Positions 21,590-33,149 of a DNA stretch of 64,000 bases are shown one piece after another. Position 1 is the first letter of the stretch. Every line of letters begins with the position of its first letter. This DNA comes from Cenococcum geophilum 1.58 (taxonomy: Eukaryota > Ascomycota > Dothideomycetes > Gloniales > Gloniaceae), in the NCBI GenBank assembly GCA_001692895.1, contig KV748254.1:124001-188000 (forward strand), given 5' to 3'. The translations under genes and the position numbers were made by a program. The notes under the pieces were generated by a model, which was not told where the DNA came from, searched no databases, and saw nothing but the letters and a program-made list of their open reading frames with translations.

Positions 21590-22160
21590 GGGGAGCCTTA
21601 TACAGAGTTCTACTAAAGCTTAGTAAAAGCTCTATACAAAGCTCTATACAAAGCTCTACACGAAGCTCCATACAAAGCTCTATAAACGCTCTACATAAAG
21701 CTCTACAAAATCTCTGCATAAAGCTCTGCAAAAGCTCTCCATAAAGCTCTACTTAAAGCCCTATTTAGATCTCTAAAGCTCTACTAATACGTAGCACTAA
21801 TATACTATAACACACTATATATATAGCTTTATATAAACCCTCTATAAGTAGAGCCTCTATATATAAAGCCTAGTACTAGCTATATTTATAGCGTTATATA
21901 TTTTTTAATTAAATATTATTATATTATATAGAGGCTCTGCGTATAAAAGCTTTATATAAGGCTTTATACAAGGATCTGTATAAATCTTTATATATGGAGG
22001 TTTTATACAAAGCTTTATATATAGAGGCTCTATATAAAGCTCCGCACAAAGCTCTACACGAAGCTCTATATAAAGCTCTACATAAAGCTTTTATATAGAG
22101 CCTCCGTAGTAGACCTATTATACGTAAAACTATTATACACAAAGCCGTTATGCAGAGCCT
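21590..22160 (-). repeat. 12-base AAAGCTCTATAC tandem arrays
   Basis: Two blocks (about 21620-21770 and 21935-22160) consist of AAAGCTCTRYAY units in variable register. Related units continue at 24285-24350 beyond the Pogo element, which therefore inserted into the array. The Cys/Leu/Tyr-rich open frames over the array are repeat translations. Confidence 0.85.
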
Positions 22161-22167
22161 CCGTATA

Positions 22168-24282
22168 CCGTATTTCCTTAACTAATGCACGGTCTCACCT
22201 AACGCACGATTTTCGGATATTAACACCTACTACTTTTAAAGTTGTAGAGCTCTATATAAATCGTATATATATACAATTTTATAGTATAACTATCAGCTCA
22301 AGCAGAGCTATTAATTAATTACATACGAAACCACTTAGGGAGGTTAATTGCTCTACTGCGCCGACTTCGAGCAGGTGTAGGAGCAGCGGCCTCTATAACC
22401 AATTCGTCCTTACTAGTATTGCCCTTATTATACTCATTACTAGTAATTAGTGTAGAAGCTTTCTGCTTGCCTTTCTTAGCTAATTAGAGGTCCTTTTTAA
22501 GTTGCGTAGCTGCTTACTAGGTATATTTTACCTCCTCTTATTTAACTACTTTTTTACATTATTTCTAAAGTTAAATTTCCTTTACAACCTACCTTATACG
22601 TTTCCTTTCCTCTAACATATAAGCTTTCTCCTGCTTCTTAGCCTCCTTAAGCTTAGTTACCTCGTCTTTTTAGAGTTACTTAGCCTTCTTATTAGCCTCC
22701 CCCCATACTTAACGCGCTCGGGCCTCCTTTACTTTAGATAGCAACCAGAAGACAGCACTACCGTTATACTAAGGAGGTGCTTTAAGTGGGAGAACTTTAC
22801 TACGCTTCCGGCGCTTCTTCTTATTTAGTAAAAACTCCCTAAGGTTCTCATTTTGTGTTAAAGGAGATTATTACGCACTAAGATCGTATAGATTGTTTAA
22901 CTAAGTAATTAAGCGTCCTTTTAATATATATCTTCTACTACCCTATATAGAAGCTTCTTAATCTTTCTCCAGTCTAAAGCGCTCAATACTAAAGTAGTAC
23001 TATCACTTAAGGATAGCCGTTTAGTATCTTTAACCTTAAATCGGTTAAGGACTGCCTCTAGATTAAAAGGTAATAATTTATACGTCTTAAAGCTCTTAAG
23101 TATAGTTTTCTCCATAAATGAGGCTAGCTAGGCCTTGTTAAACATACGGTAAAAGTCTCTTTTTGTAATTAATGATAGACCTTAGCATCGGTATATAAAG
23201 TCGGCCAATTTAGCTAAGTAAGCTATTAAGAGAGGTTTAAACATATAGATATCTAGAGGCTGTAAAGTATAGGTTAAATAAGGTGAATATATAGCCAATA
23301 GTATTTCATAGTTATCGCAGTACTTAATAAACTCTATAGTAACGTGCGATCTATACCTATTAAGGATTAATAGTCGATAGGATCGTTATAGTACTTTTGC
23401 CTTTGTTTCTTAATTAAATACCTACTTAAGCCATGCCATACTAAGCTTATTATTCGTCCACCCACTAAAAGATAAGGTAAAAAAGGCCTTGTGTTTATTA
23501 GGATTAAAGTCCTATAACTATAAGTCTTATATATTGCCGGAAATGGCCTAATAAATTAGTGTAGGAGTAAGAGAACTGCCGTCGGCGCAAATAGAGGCAA
23601 TTATAGTTATCTACTCGCAATTGCCGTCCTAGATTATTTATTTAATACCTCCTTCTTTATATTAACGCCGGGAGAAGATCCTCTTTATCTTTAACAGTAT
23701 ACTAATTAAGAAGCCTTTCTTATCTATATTATATATATTCCATAGCTTAATATTATACTACTTAATTTTACTACATAGGAGCTTAAAATATAGTGCGTAC
23801 TTAAAGGCAGAGTCGGCATTTTTACGGCTAGTATCTATACCGGATGTCCATTGAGATATAAAGTTAATATTGTGCCTTTTAATAAACTAATTAACCTATA
23901 ATTTGCCTACTTCTTTCCTAGCTATTTCTAACGCGAAATTGCGTACCATTTGCTTCGTTAGCGGTAGTCCTTTTGCAGTAAGCCCATTAATATAGATTAT
24001 CAACTCCTTCTCTTATATTAGGGTGAGTAGTCGCTCATTTTCAGTTTTCGCAGCATAGGTGCCCTAAATGCCGCGGTGCCGTCGCGACAGTGTAGATCGC
24101 TTACAACCATACTTTTGGCAACCTGAGTATAATTAGGAGATTCTCCAGGCTTTAGCGAGTTCAATAACTCTAGGGCGGTCTTAAGGGGGTCCATATTGGT
24201 GGAGTTATTAATTATTAGAGGTTAAAGAAATTCTGTTCAAGTGTGCGTTAGGTAAGACCGTGCGTTAGCCAAGGAAATACAG
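22168..24282 (-). mobile_element. Pogo/Fot1-type transposon with ~40-base TIRs
   Basis: The inverted repeats at 22168-22207 and 24243-24282 (CYGTATTTCC at the edge, then GCACGGTC) differ mainly by C/T transitions. They are flanked by TA at 22166-22167 and 24283-24284. The length of 2115 bases and the transposase inside fit the Pogo/Fot branch of Tc1/mariner. It sits inside the 12-base arrays of the 21151-24605 element, so it is the innermost insertion here. Confidence 0.9.
22319..24194 (-). pseudogene. Pogo/Fot1 transposase (DDE), degraded
   Basis: The start is MDPLKTALELLNSLKPGES at 24194, followed by a psq-type helix-turn-helix. An indel in an A-run near 24111-24117 shifts the frame. The next frame gives a CENP-B-like helix (LTAKGLPLTKQMVRNFA) and then the DDE core: NIDKKGFL (first Asp kept, following Glu now Lys), LILNRYRSHVT (second Asp now Asn), and LQPLDIYMFKPL (third Asp kept). 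The C-terminal part includes the open stretch at 22921-23115. It ends near a basic PARSRRSRAINLPK segment and TAA at 22319-22321. It cannot be active. Confidence 0.85.
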
Positions 24283-24605
24283 TACAGAGCTTCGTGCAAA
24301 GCTTTGCGCAGAGCTTTGTGTAAAGCTTCGTATAGAGCCTCCGCAGAGTGAATTTCACTAGTACTAGCTATATTTATAGCGTCGTACGATAGAAATAAAA
24401 GATAGTTAAAATTCTACGGATGCTAAGCCTCATCTAGATATATCCGGATATTATTTAATATCCAAGCTATCCTTAGATAGGATTATTATCCGCCCCACCG
24501 GATAGGATAATTTATCCTCCGTAGGTCTGGTCTTAGGACAAACGTAAGTACGGGTTAAGAATGTTAAAATACGCAGGAACGTGAGAACGTGTAAGTCCCA
24601 TAACA

Positions 24606-26362
24606 CCTCTAGTCTAGGTACTAATTTATAATCTCTGTCTAACCGTTTATTTGGGGGTGGTAAGCTATAAAAAGCTTTAGCTTAATACCTAGGATTTGGG
24701 TAAACTTATTCTAAAAGGCTAATATAAACTATAGCCCTTAATTAGACATAATAGTATTTAGTAGTCTGTAAATTTAGTAGATATAGTGGATATATAGCCA
24801 GGCTGCCTCTTTAGCATTAATGTTCTTATAATAGGGAATTAAGAATAGGCGTTTGCTAAAGCGGTTAACTATAACTATAACTATATTATATCCGTTACGG
24901 TCTATAGGTAGTTTATAAAAGTCTATAAAGATATACTATTAAGGGCGCTCTAGTATTAGGAGTGGCTTAAGTAGTCCTAGGGTTTTATCTCGTAGAGTTA
25001 TAGCTCTCTAGCAGTTCTCGCAGTTCTATATATATTAATTAATATCTATAACTATTCTTAGCTAGTAGTAGTGGCAGTTAATAATTTTATAGATCTTATT
25101 CTTACTAGGGTGTACTATAGAGACTTAGCTATAAGCTTCTCGGATTAGTTCCGTCCGTAGATTATTAATATTAGGGATTATAAGCCGCTCTTAGTATAGG
25201 AGCAATCCTTCCTCTATTTTAGAATTAGGGTTTTCTTTTATAGCTTAATTACGGAGGGCCCTTAAGGCGTTAGCCATGCGGTTTGCAGTTAGGAGGCGGT
25301 TAATTAGCCCTATTAGTTTATTTAAGGACTCCTTTATTAGTGCTAGCTTGTTTTACTAGGAGTCTAGCTCCTTAAGGATCTATAGGTTAAGCTATTCTAA
25401 ATAAAGGAGGGTGCGTATCCAATATTAGGTCTTTAGCTTATTCTAGGGTCCTATATCTTATTCTCTTTAGGTTAAGATATTAGCCTTAAAGTTTTACTTA
25501 CTAGAACGATATATAATCGTAAAGGAGAATTAGGAGAGTATTTTAGCTTACTAGGCCTATTATTTAGTAAGCTGCTTTATAGTTATAAAGTACTCTAGGG
25601 CTTTATAATCTAGGAGTTTATACCTTTAAGCTCTACGCGCTATTAGGAAAGTAATTAAATAATAGCTAGCATTTCTTTATTATATACTTTATAGTTATAC
25701 TTAGCTAGGTCTATTATTTTTAAGAAGAAGGCGATAAGGTACTATTTACTATTTAGATATAACTATAATAGAATTCCCGCTACGACCCTATTAGAAGCGT
25801 CCGTTTTTAGCATTAATTTAAGGTCTAGGTTATAGTAATAAAGGATTAGGGAAGAGATAAGCTAATCCTTTATCTCTTTAAAGGCTTTTATATAGTTATT
25901 GTTAAAGACAAAAGGTGTATTCTTCCTAGTTAGTTATATAAGAGGTTTTACTATAATTCCATAGTTATAAATAAACTAGTAGTAGAAGTTATAAAAGCTA
26001 AGAAAGGATTAGATCCCTTTTACTATATAAAGGGGCTTCTAGTTACGGATTGCCTTTACCTTCTTAGGGTCGACCTTAATTTCTTTTATAGTTATAATAA
26101 ACCTAAGGTATTTTATACGTTTTATCCTAAACTTATATTTCTTAATATTAACTTATAAGTCTGCGTTCCGTAGTCTTTTTAAACACTTCTTAATATAAAC
26201 ATAATACTTAAGTTTATTATCTAAGTATATAAAAATATCATCTAGGTATACCGTGTAGATTTCATTAAGGTAATTAAAGAAAACGTTATTTATATACCTT
26301 TAGTACATAGCCAGTCCATTTATTAGTCTAAAAGGAAGAACTTTATATTTATAGGAACTATA
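24606..26362 (-). pseudogene. Gypsy-2 RT C-terminal half, RNase H and integrase core
   Basis: The minus-strand RT has the catalytic YLDD intact at 26237-26248, followed by FLSFYNFYY-type thumb sequence. Further along it reads IFIDFYKLPIDRNGYNIVIV and AYHPQING*TEIIN (about 24640-24930), the integrase core with its DDE context. The frame is cut at 26362 by a LINE and at 24606 by the TG...CA element. Most interruptions are TAG. Confidence 0.87.
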
Positions 26363-28472
26363 GTTTTTTTTATTTTTTATATCTATTGTATTATACTACG
26401 TACAATACTACGCATGCAGCCTTAGGCTATGGCGCTATAGTTCTATATATATAAATCCTTTCTAGGCAGCTTAATATGTACTAGTAGCTATGTCCTAGTA
26501 GTTTATAAACCCCTAAATTAGGAGTTTATAGTTTCCTAGTAAAATACTAANATACTANAACTACTAGNGAATGAGAAAATNGTAAGAAAAACTATAAGAA
26601 ATCCTAACCCCTGTCCCTGTCCTTTTGCAATTTATTTCTNTCCTTTTNCTCTCTAATATCTTTTTAAGAGCCTAGTAGGAGTTGCCTCCTTCTAGAATCC
26701 TATCTGTTTTATTCTTCTATAGAATCTTCTTCGCGTACTAGTTTAGCAGCTTTAAGGGTCTTACAGTCTTTACTATTAGCAAAGTGTTTTTCTTTACAAT
26801 TAATATAAAGAGGGATAGTATGCTAGTAAGGCTTGCCTATTATTATACTGATAGAACAGGAATAGTCTTTAGATAAATGTACAGCTGTATAGTATCTGTA
26901 GGCCCTAGTAGAGCACCTATCTCCTAGATGGCCAAATTTTTGGCAGCTCGTATACTGCGTAGTAAGAGAGACTTCGAGGTATTTTACTACCTTAGTAGCT
27001 GTACCTGCAATTGATATCTCTTTTTGCTTAAGAATTTCTTATCTTTTTTTTTTATTCTCTATAGTAAAAACTATAAAGCTAAATCTGGTCTATAGATTGT
27101 GTCTTTTTACACTAAATAAGATCCATTTAGGTAGTCCTTATATCCTTATAGGATTAAAGGTCTCAATTTCTTCTTTTAGAAGCTTAGAGCCTCCTTCTCC
27201 TAGGAAAGGTAGGGTAGGAACCCCGTGGGCTATAATTTAAACCCATAGTTCTAGTTTTTATTCTCTTTAAAAGGTAAAGCAGTTATGCCAGATTTCCTTA
27301 TATTTAACTAGGAAATCCGCATTATACTCTTCCGTAGTCGTAAGGAGAATATTTTATTTTCCTTTAGTTCTAGCTATAGATGCTAAAACAGGTTTTTCTA
27401 CTTGCAGTTTTAATGCAAATAGTTAATTAACTTTGTTACGTATAGAGAAGGTATCTAAAGGTTGGTCCTTTTCGTCTGTAATTAGGACTAGCTTTTTTTT
27501 ATAGCTGCTTTTTCTTACTTCTAGTAGAAGTAGAAGGAGTAGGAAATGGTAGTGACGAGGAGGGTAGAGAGGACGAAGTAGAGAGGTCCTTCTTTAGCCT
27601 CTCTGCGTAGGTTTTTTAGTAGGGGCTACCTCCTTACGGAGAGCTCTTACTTCTTCGACTAGTCCTTTTAGGACATCTTTTGTCTCTTCTTTTCCTTTTA
27701 TAAAGGGGTTTTCTCCTGCTAGAATACTACGTGTATAGTTATCTAGCTGTTTAACTTATTCCTTTTTATCTTCTTCTTTTTTATCTTCTTCTTCTTCCAG
27801 CCCTTTATAGGCCTGGGTTAGGCTATCTAGAGCCTTTTATAGGTGTTGTTCTGGAGAAAGGGGAGAGAAAGATATACTAGGTATACCAGCCGTAAAAGTC
27901 ATTAGTTTAGTTGTCTTTTTTGCGTGTTTTTGGTTTTCTTTTTCAGTAAAAGACTAAGAATGTCCTCTTTTTTCTCCTATCCCAAATAGGCCAGGAGAAG
28001 GAAAAGGGCCAGAAAAAGTGAATGTAGATATAGACTCATTATCACTTATTTCTATAGGAGGTTTCTTTTTAGGCCTACCGGGCCTTAGCATTTTTGTGTC
28101 TTATAGGGGGGTTTTTCCTAGTTTTTACTATCCTTATACCCTTTTCTCCTTACTAATCCTACTAGAAGATTTCTGGGGAGATTAGGCTAAGAGGTAGTAG
28201 AGAAACTAGCCCCTATTTTATAGTTTTGGTATTAGTAGTAGTGGTAGTAGTTTTAGTATTCCTGTCCGTGCCTCGCTTATAAGCTAGGGCCACCCTTAGA
28301 GAAATTTTTCTGTTGGGAAAAGGGGGTAAAACGACAAATAAATCCACCTCTAGCTCGCTAGGCAGTAGGAATTAGGTCTTGAAAGTTAGAAAATCGATTG
28401 TTTTTGATAGTAAGATGGGTATGCGTAAGTTTTAGAATGTGGCGCTACCTTTTGGTAAGGTTGCATATGTGG
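26363..28472 (-). mobile_element. LINE insertion carrying ORF1 only, 14-base TSD
   Basis: This minus-strand element has an A-rich 3' tail (26363-26380). It is flanked by TTATAGGAACTATA (26349-26362) and TTGTAAGAACTATA (28473-28486), a target duplication differing by two C/T changes. The RT frame of Gypsy-2 resumes on both sides. Variable-length duplication plus an A-rich tail is the mark of target-primed reverse transcription. The copy is 2.1 kb and holds ORF1, but no endonuclease or RT. Six N bases lie at 26551-26648. Confidence 0.87.
26640..28091 (-). pseudogene. LINE ORF1 (Gag-like, CCHC knuckles), lightly degraded
   Basis: The frame starts MLRPGRPKKKPP at 28091. It runs through an acidic Glu/Asp/Lys-rich segment (about 27760-27800) and an RRM-like middle part to zinc knuckles near the C-terminus: CQKFGHLGDRC (about 26915-26950), then a partly mutated second knuckle and NCKEKHFANSKDC (about 26760-26800). 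This is the ORF1 layout of Tad1-like fungal LINEs, an RNA-binding protein of the retrotransposition particle. Stops are fewer than in the Gypsy elements, so the mutation load is lower. The family is inferred from the knuckle pattern and context. Confidence 0.75.
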
Positions 28473-29167
28473 TTGTAAGAACTATAATAAGTACGGAATA
28501 TTATTAAATCTTTAGATATAGGGTCTATCCTAATTTAGTAGAAAGCTTAGCGGATATTAAGTTTAGTAAAGATATTTGCCCAGCTTAGATATATAAGGGT
28601 TTTATTAATTAAAGGAATAGGATACTAATCCTTTTAGGTAATAGCGTTTAGTTTCTAATAGTCGATATAACAATAAAGGCCTTTACTAGGCTTTTTTATA
28701 AATAGAATAGGGGAAGTAAAAGGGGCTTAACTTAGCTTAATAAACCCTTTATCCGGGTTATTAATTAAGTACTACTTTATTACTTTTAGCTTATCTATTA
28801 ATTATTAGTAAAGGGGGCTATAGCTTAGCGAGTTATTAGCTTCTAATTAAATCTTATAATTATATATCTGGTAAGGTGGTAACTTATTTAAAGCCGCTTT
28901 TAAAAATATATCCTTATAGTTTATATAAATAGTAGAGAGGAGGTATTTAACTAGTTTCTCGTCGGTTTCATTAGCTAGCTCTTCCTCCCTATTATTAATA
29001 ATTTGGTTAATCTTATATAAGCTTATTATAAAAACCTTATTATCCTTCTAGTATATATTAAAGTAAAATACTATAGCGCTAATTACGGTAATGTCTACTA
29101 TAGGGGGGTTATATACTAATAGGGGCGTATATAACCTTAGGGGCTTCTAAGGTACTAGCATTATTAT
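28473..29167 (-). pseudogene. Gypsy-2 RT N-terminal half
   Basis: The minus-strand frame reads FFINKKPSKGLYCYIDY*KLNAIT (about 28620-28700), then ...ANIFTKLNIR*AFY*IRIDPISKDLIIFRT, the fingers and palm start of a Ty3/Gypsy RT. It is contiguous with 26362 once the LINE is removed. Confidence 0.85.
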
Positions 29168-29432
29168 TGTGGGAGGGTACGACCTCTCTTAGACAGGAAG
29201 TTACGGTGTGGTTAGTTAGTCGGTTAGTCATAGTTAGCCAGTAAAAAAGCAATCAGTAAGAAGGAAAGAAAAGAGTATATTAAAGGAAAACTGTCGGTCT
29301 GTTTATCCTAGGTAAGTTATTAAAGACTCTAGGGCTTTAGACCGATCTATATAACTTATAAAAGGCCTAAACTTGCCTAAAGTTATACCTAATCTAGATA
29401 TTAAATCTAGGGGGCCAAATTACACTACTATA
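29168..29432 (-). mobile_element. 3' LTR of Gypsy-3
   Basis: 265 bases aligned end to end with 40195-40459; differences are mostly C/T and G/A. The PPT is next to its inner edge. Confidence 0.87.
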
Positions 29433-29649
29433 TACCTCCCCTACCTAAGTTGTTGTCCCCTAACGACCTCCAAAACTCCTTACTCCTTATACTTCCCTAT
29501 TTTTAAAATAAAGGCGTAGTAGGTAACCGTATACGCTCCTTACTCTTACTATAAACCTAAGATAGTAAATAAGGGGACTCTATTCTGGTTAAATAAGACC
29601 ACTCTTATCTGCCTATTTAAGTAGCACAAGAGGTATTAGACTAATGGCT

Positions 29650-31700
29650 TTTAGATAATATAGCTTTTTCGCGTCTTTCTATCTGCTTAATTCTATACCA
29701 CAACTCTTTAGGTAACTCTATATAACTCTAGCCTTCCGCAATAATAGGGGGTACCTTACTTAGGTCTACCGTAATAGTTAAAGGATTAATTTTATTATTA
29801 ATATAGTAGAAGTAAAAGTAGCTATTAAAGCGCTCTATTTTAGTTGCGCGTATAAGATAGAACACATCCCCACAGCCCTTAATAGCCCGAAGACGGTAGG
29901 AATGCATCCATTTCCTAACTTCATTCTTATTGCCATTAAGAAGGAGGTTATAATCTCGAATTACCGCTAGAGAATCCCATTGTCGTCTACCTAGAAAGGC
30001 GTTAGATAAGGCGCTGGCAGCTATAAGCTTAACTATAGCAGGGAAGTAGTATAGGATTGCGCCGTAAAGATTAGTATGTCTGGATAATATACGGGGCGGC
30101 GCTTTTAAGTCTTAGTAAGCCTCTACTAGCTCTACCTAGGTTCCTCCTTTTATAACCTTAAGGTTATTATAATCGTCCTAAATACCAACAAACTATAGTA
30201 GTATTATTTATTAAGTTCTAGTTAAAGTTCCTTTTACTCTATAAGGAAGGTAAGGTATAGTTATACACATATCTCCTTTTTCGCATAGCTAAGCTACTTA
30301 GTTAGTTACATATTTCTTTACGTCCTTAGCGGTCCAGTTATAGTCTAAAATTTTATACATAAATCTATTACCCTTAGTCAATCCTTACGCTTTAAGATTT
30401 GCTTACTATAATTTTAAGTATAATATATACCGGATAGGATAATTATACAGTTGTTCTTAGTCTTATTATTTAGAGAAACGCTCCCTTAAATTATATCGGC
30501 ACTATGTCTACTTTTTAAAAGCGAGGGAATATTAATATTAATATGGCGGAAAGCTATAGAGTCTCCTTTAACCGCGAATTTTATATAATAAGGGTAGGAA
30601 ATAAGTCGCCACTAGCTGTTAGACCTAAGAGCGCAATAAAAACAATAATACTAAAGATCTTGTCTTACTAGCTATTGGTAGAGACTGTAAACTATTATTC
30701 TTAACTAGCTATAATTTGGCCACCTATTAATCAGACGCTAATAATGGCAGTATATATATATTTCCTTATTAATTATTACCAAGATGCTAGAATCTTACTA
30801 CTATCTAAATAGATTTAAAATCACAGATCCTTTTTACTGCTATACTTTTTAGTCTTCTAGTAACATTATCTAATTAAGTAAAGCCTCTCTATTATAGGAA
30901 AACCTTAGCGCTAAGTTATAAATAAATTTATATAGTTTTAAGAAATTGGACGGAACTAGAGGTTTATAAGTCTTTCTAAACTAAGAGTATATAGTAGGAT
31001 TAATCTTTATAGTACTAAGGTAGTTATAAGCGTAATATATTAAACAGAGTCTGTAATATAGTGCGGTATAGTTTAGACCCTTTATCGCCAAACCTATATA
31101 TCCTCCTATTACTTAAGTATATATCTAGTAGACCTTATATATCTTTAGATTAAAACTAGCCGCCCTATACTAGCTACGTAAGAGCTTTATAATCTCTATT
31201 AGTTTAATTTTAGTAATTTGGTTTAGGGACGCCTTAAAATACGCCGGTATATTATCCTTATAGTTATATCCTCGTTTTATACAGAGTACCGCTATAGTAC
31301 CTATAGCCTCCTTAATATACTCCACATTATCTCCTAGCTTTATAATATTCTTATTAAATATTAATTCTACCCCTAACCCTCCTACTTTTAGGTAAGCAAT
31401 TATTAGCCCTTTTTTTAGATTCCTTCTTAATAAAGATACTAGCAGCCGCGGGGGCGAGCTAATAGGCGTTCTAGCTACGAAAATACTCTTATTTATAGAT
31501 AATAAAGGCGAGTTAACTAATATAGGTAATCCTTATTAGGACGGGCTTAGCATAATATTACCGCCTCCCCCCTAAATAGGTGTTAATGGCTAAAAAGCTA
31601 CGGAATTTATTACGTTAGAAGTATATTATAAATATATTCGCAGTATAAAAGCTAAGCTCTCTCCCACTTATATAATCCTAATATTAATAACTTCTAGTCC
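29650..31700 (-). pseudogene. Unidentified long frame between Gypsy-3 integrase and 3' LTR
   Basis: Reading the minus strand from about 31700, a frame with only scattered stops (mostly TAG) continues for roughly 680 codons. Recognisable stretches include PISSPPRLLVSLLRRNLKKG (about 31400-31460), ALSNAFLGRRQWDSLAVI (about 29950-30010) and SYIELPKELWYRIKQIERRE (about 29670-29735). Persistence of one frame through heavy mutation indicates that this was coding. It has no protease, RT, RNase H, integrase or zinc knuckle that I recognise. It stands where extra or env-like ORFs are found in some LTR elements, but it may equally be the relic of a different inserted element. Confidence 0.5.
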
Positions 31701-32866
31701 CACGGTAGCCAGTCTCCTACTTTTTAATAGTAGGTCCTTATTTAGAATAAGGAAGCCAGTTAAGTATCTTCCTAAACTATACTTATTTACCACCTAGTCT
31801 AATATTGCTCTTCCTAACTTTATAAACGCGAGCGCGAAATTAGCTAGTTATAATTAAGTAGTAGTTTTAACGCCGCATCCTAGATAATCAAGCCTCTTAA
31901 TTAGAGCTTTATTAACTCTTACTATAACCTTAGAAAGTAGGTAAACTATAAGCTTTTAGACGGCGGATAGGAAGTTATAGGAGATTGCGTATTTAAGCGG
32001 CCCGCTAAGAATATCTTATCCCTAGGCCTTTTAGATAGTCTCTCTAGCTTTATTACACCGGTTTCTTTAATCTTTAGCCATTCTACTAATATTAGAGATA
32101 TCCCTAAAGACTAATATAAACGCGTCTTTTCCTAGAAATACTTATAGTCTATTATTATAGTTAATAAAATTAACTACTACACTAGCAGTATCTGTGTAGT
32201 TTTTTTATAAGAGCAAAATCTTGTTATAGATTTAGATAAGTACTACCCAGCGCTAATTAACCGCGAAGCCTCTAACCTCTATAAGGACGTTACTAATCTA
32301 TCGCTTAGCTCCTTTATATAGTACCAGCGGTTTACTAAATAAAGATATAATAAGTATACTATTATTAATTCTACTTAGTTTATACTTTAACTAATCGCGG
32401 CTATCTTTAGGGTTTATTAAGGGCGAAAAGGTAAAGTTTTAAATAGGGTTTCCTAATCTAAATAGTCTACTAAATTTAGGTAGCGGTATAGAGTTCTATT
32501 AGCTCTAATTATTAAATAAACTAATTATAATTTTCTATACCCGGTATAGAAAATCGCTATTAGCTTAGTAAAGGCAGTAAGCGGAACTAATATCTTTACA
32601 GTAAACAATACTAGATAGTTATACGTAAATATTCTTCTGCCCTTACCTTACTGTCAATACGCATTAGATTTCTATAATTAAAAAAGCAAATAAAAAAGCG
32701 TAATAGAAAGAGCTTTAGGAAATACGGCAAATAAACGGATGGATTACACAGCTGTTATCTATACCCCCTTCCCCACCTTAGAACTTAACTGTCCTCTAGT
32801 TAAATATCTCGTACTTAGTTTTGTTAAACAATCTTTCTAAAACACGCACTTCTTAAACTACGCGGC

Positions 32867-33127
32867 TGTAAGGCACATTGCTAGGGTACACAGTAGGGAG
32901 TAGGCAAGCCGAGTATAAGTCACATAGGGAGTTAATAGAAGAGGACGATATAGTAATAAGGGTAGGTAATAGCCTAGGTATAGAGAGAGATAAACCAATA
33001 AGGAGGGAAGGGCTGTAAGCCCAAGGTGCTTATAAGGAGGTGCTAAGGGCTAGCCGAAGGCTAGCCTTGGCGACCCCTAAGAGCCCCTAGGCAATCCAGC
33101 CGAGTAAGGGCCAAAATAACCCTTACA
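32867..33127 (-). mobile_element. Solo LTR with GCGGC target duplication
   Basis: 261 bases, TGTAAGGCACATTG...CCCTTACA, flanked by GCGGC at 32862-32866 and again at 33128-33132. It is related to 57795-58159. It keeps many CA/TG and GC-rich words (GGCTAGCCGAAGGCTAGCC inside), so it is little mutated compared with its host element. The orientation is judged from a TGTAAGGG start on the minus strand. Confidence 0.9.
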
Positions 33128-33149
33128 GCGGCGTTGCGATACTAGTGGA

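Larger units (their letters stand above)
21151..24605 (-). mobile_element. TG...CA retroelement-like insertion in the Gypsy-2 integrase
   Basis: The insertion begins TATTACGG (TG mutated), ends CCCATAACA, and is flanked by CCTTT (21146-21150) and CCTCT (24606-24610), a 5-base duplication with one C-to-T. The integrase frame reads YLD*R to the right of it and KRLRPFINHF to the left. On the minus strand a 3' LTR-like segment (21151-21443) is preceded by a TTAGGGGGTG purine tract. The right end does not match it well, so whether this is one full element with diverged LTRs or a composite is unclear. No retroviral protein is seen. The middle is tandem repeats and a Pogo transposon. Confidence 0.75.

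Noticed and set aside
21516-22142. Cys/Leu/Arg-rich minus-strand frames
   Set aside because: They follow the 12-base AAAGCTCTATAC array and are repeat translations.
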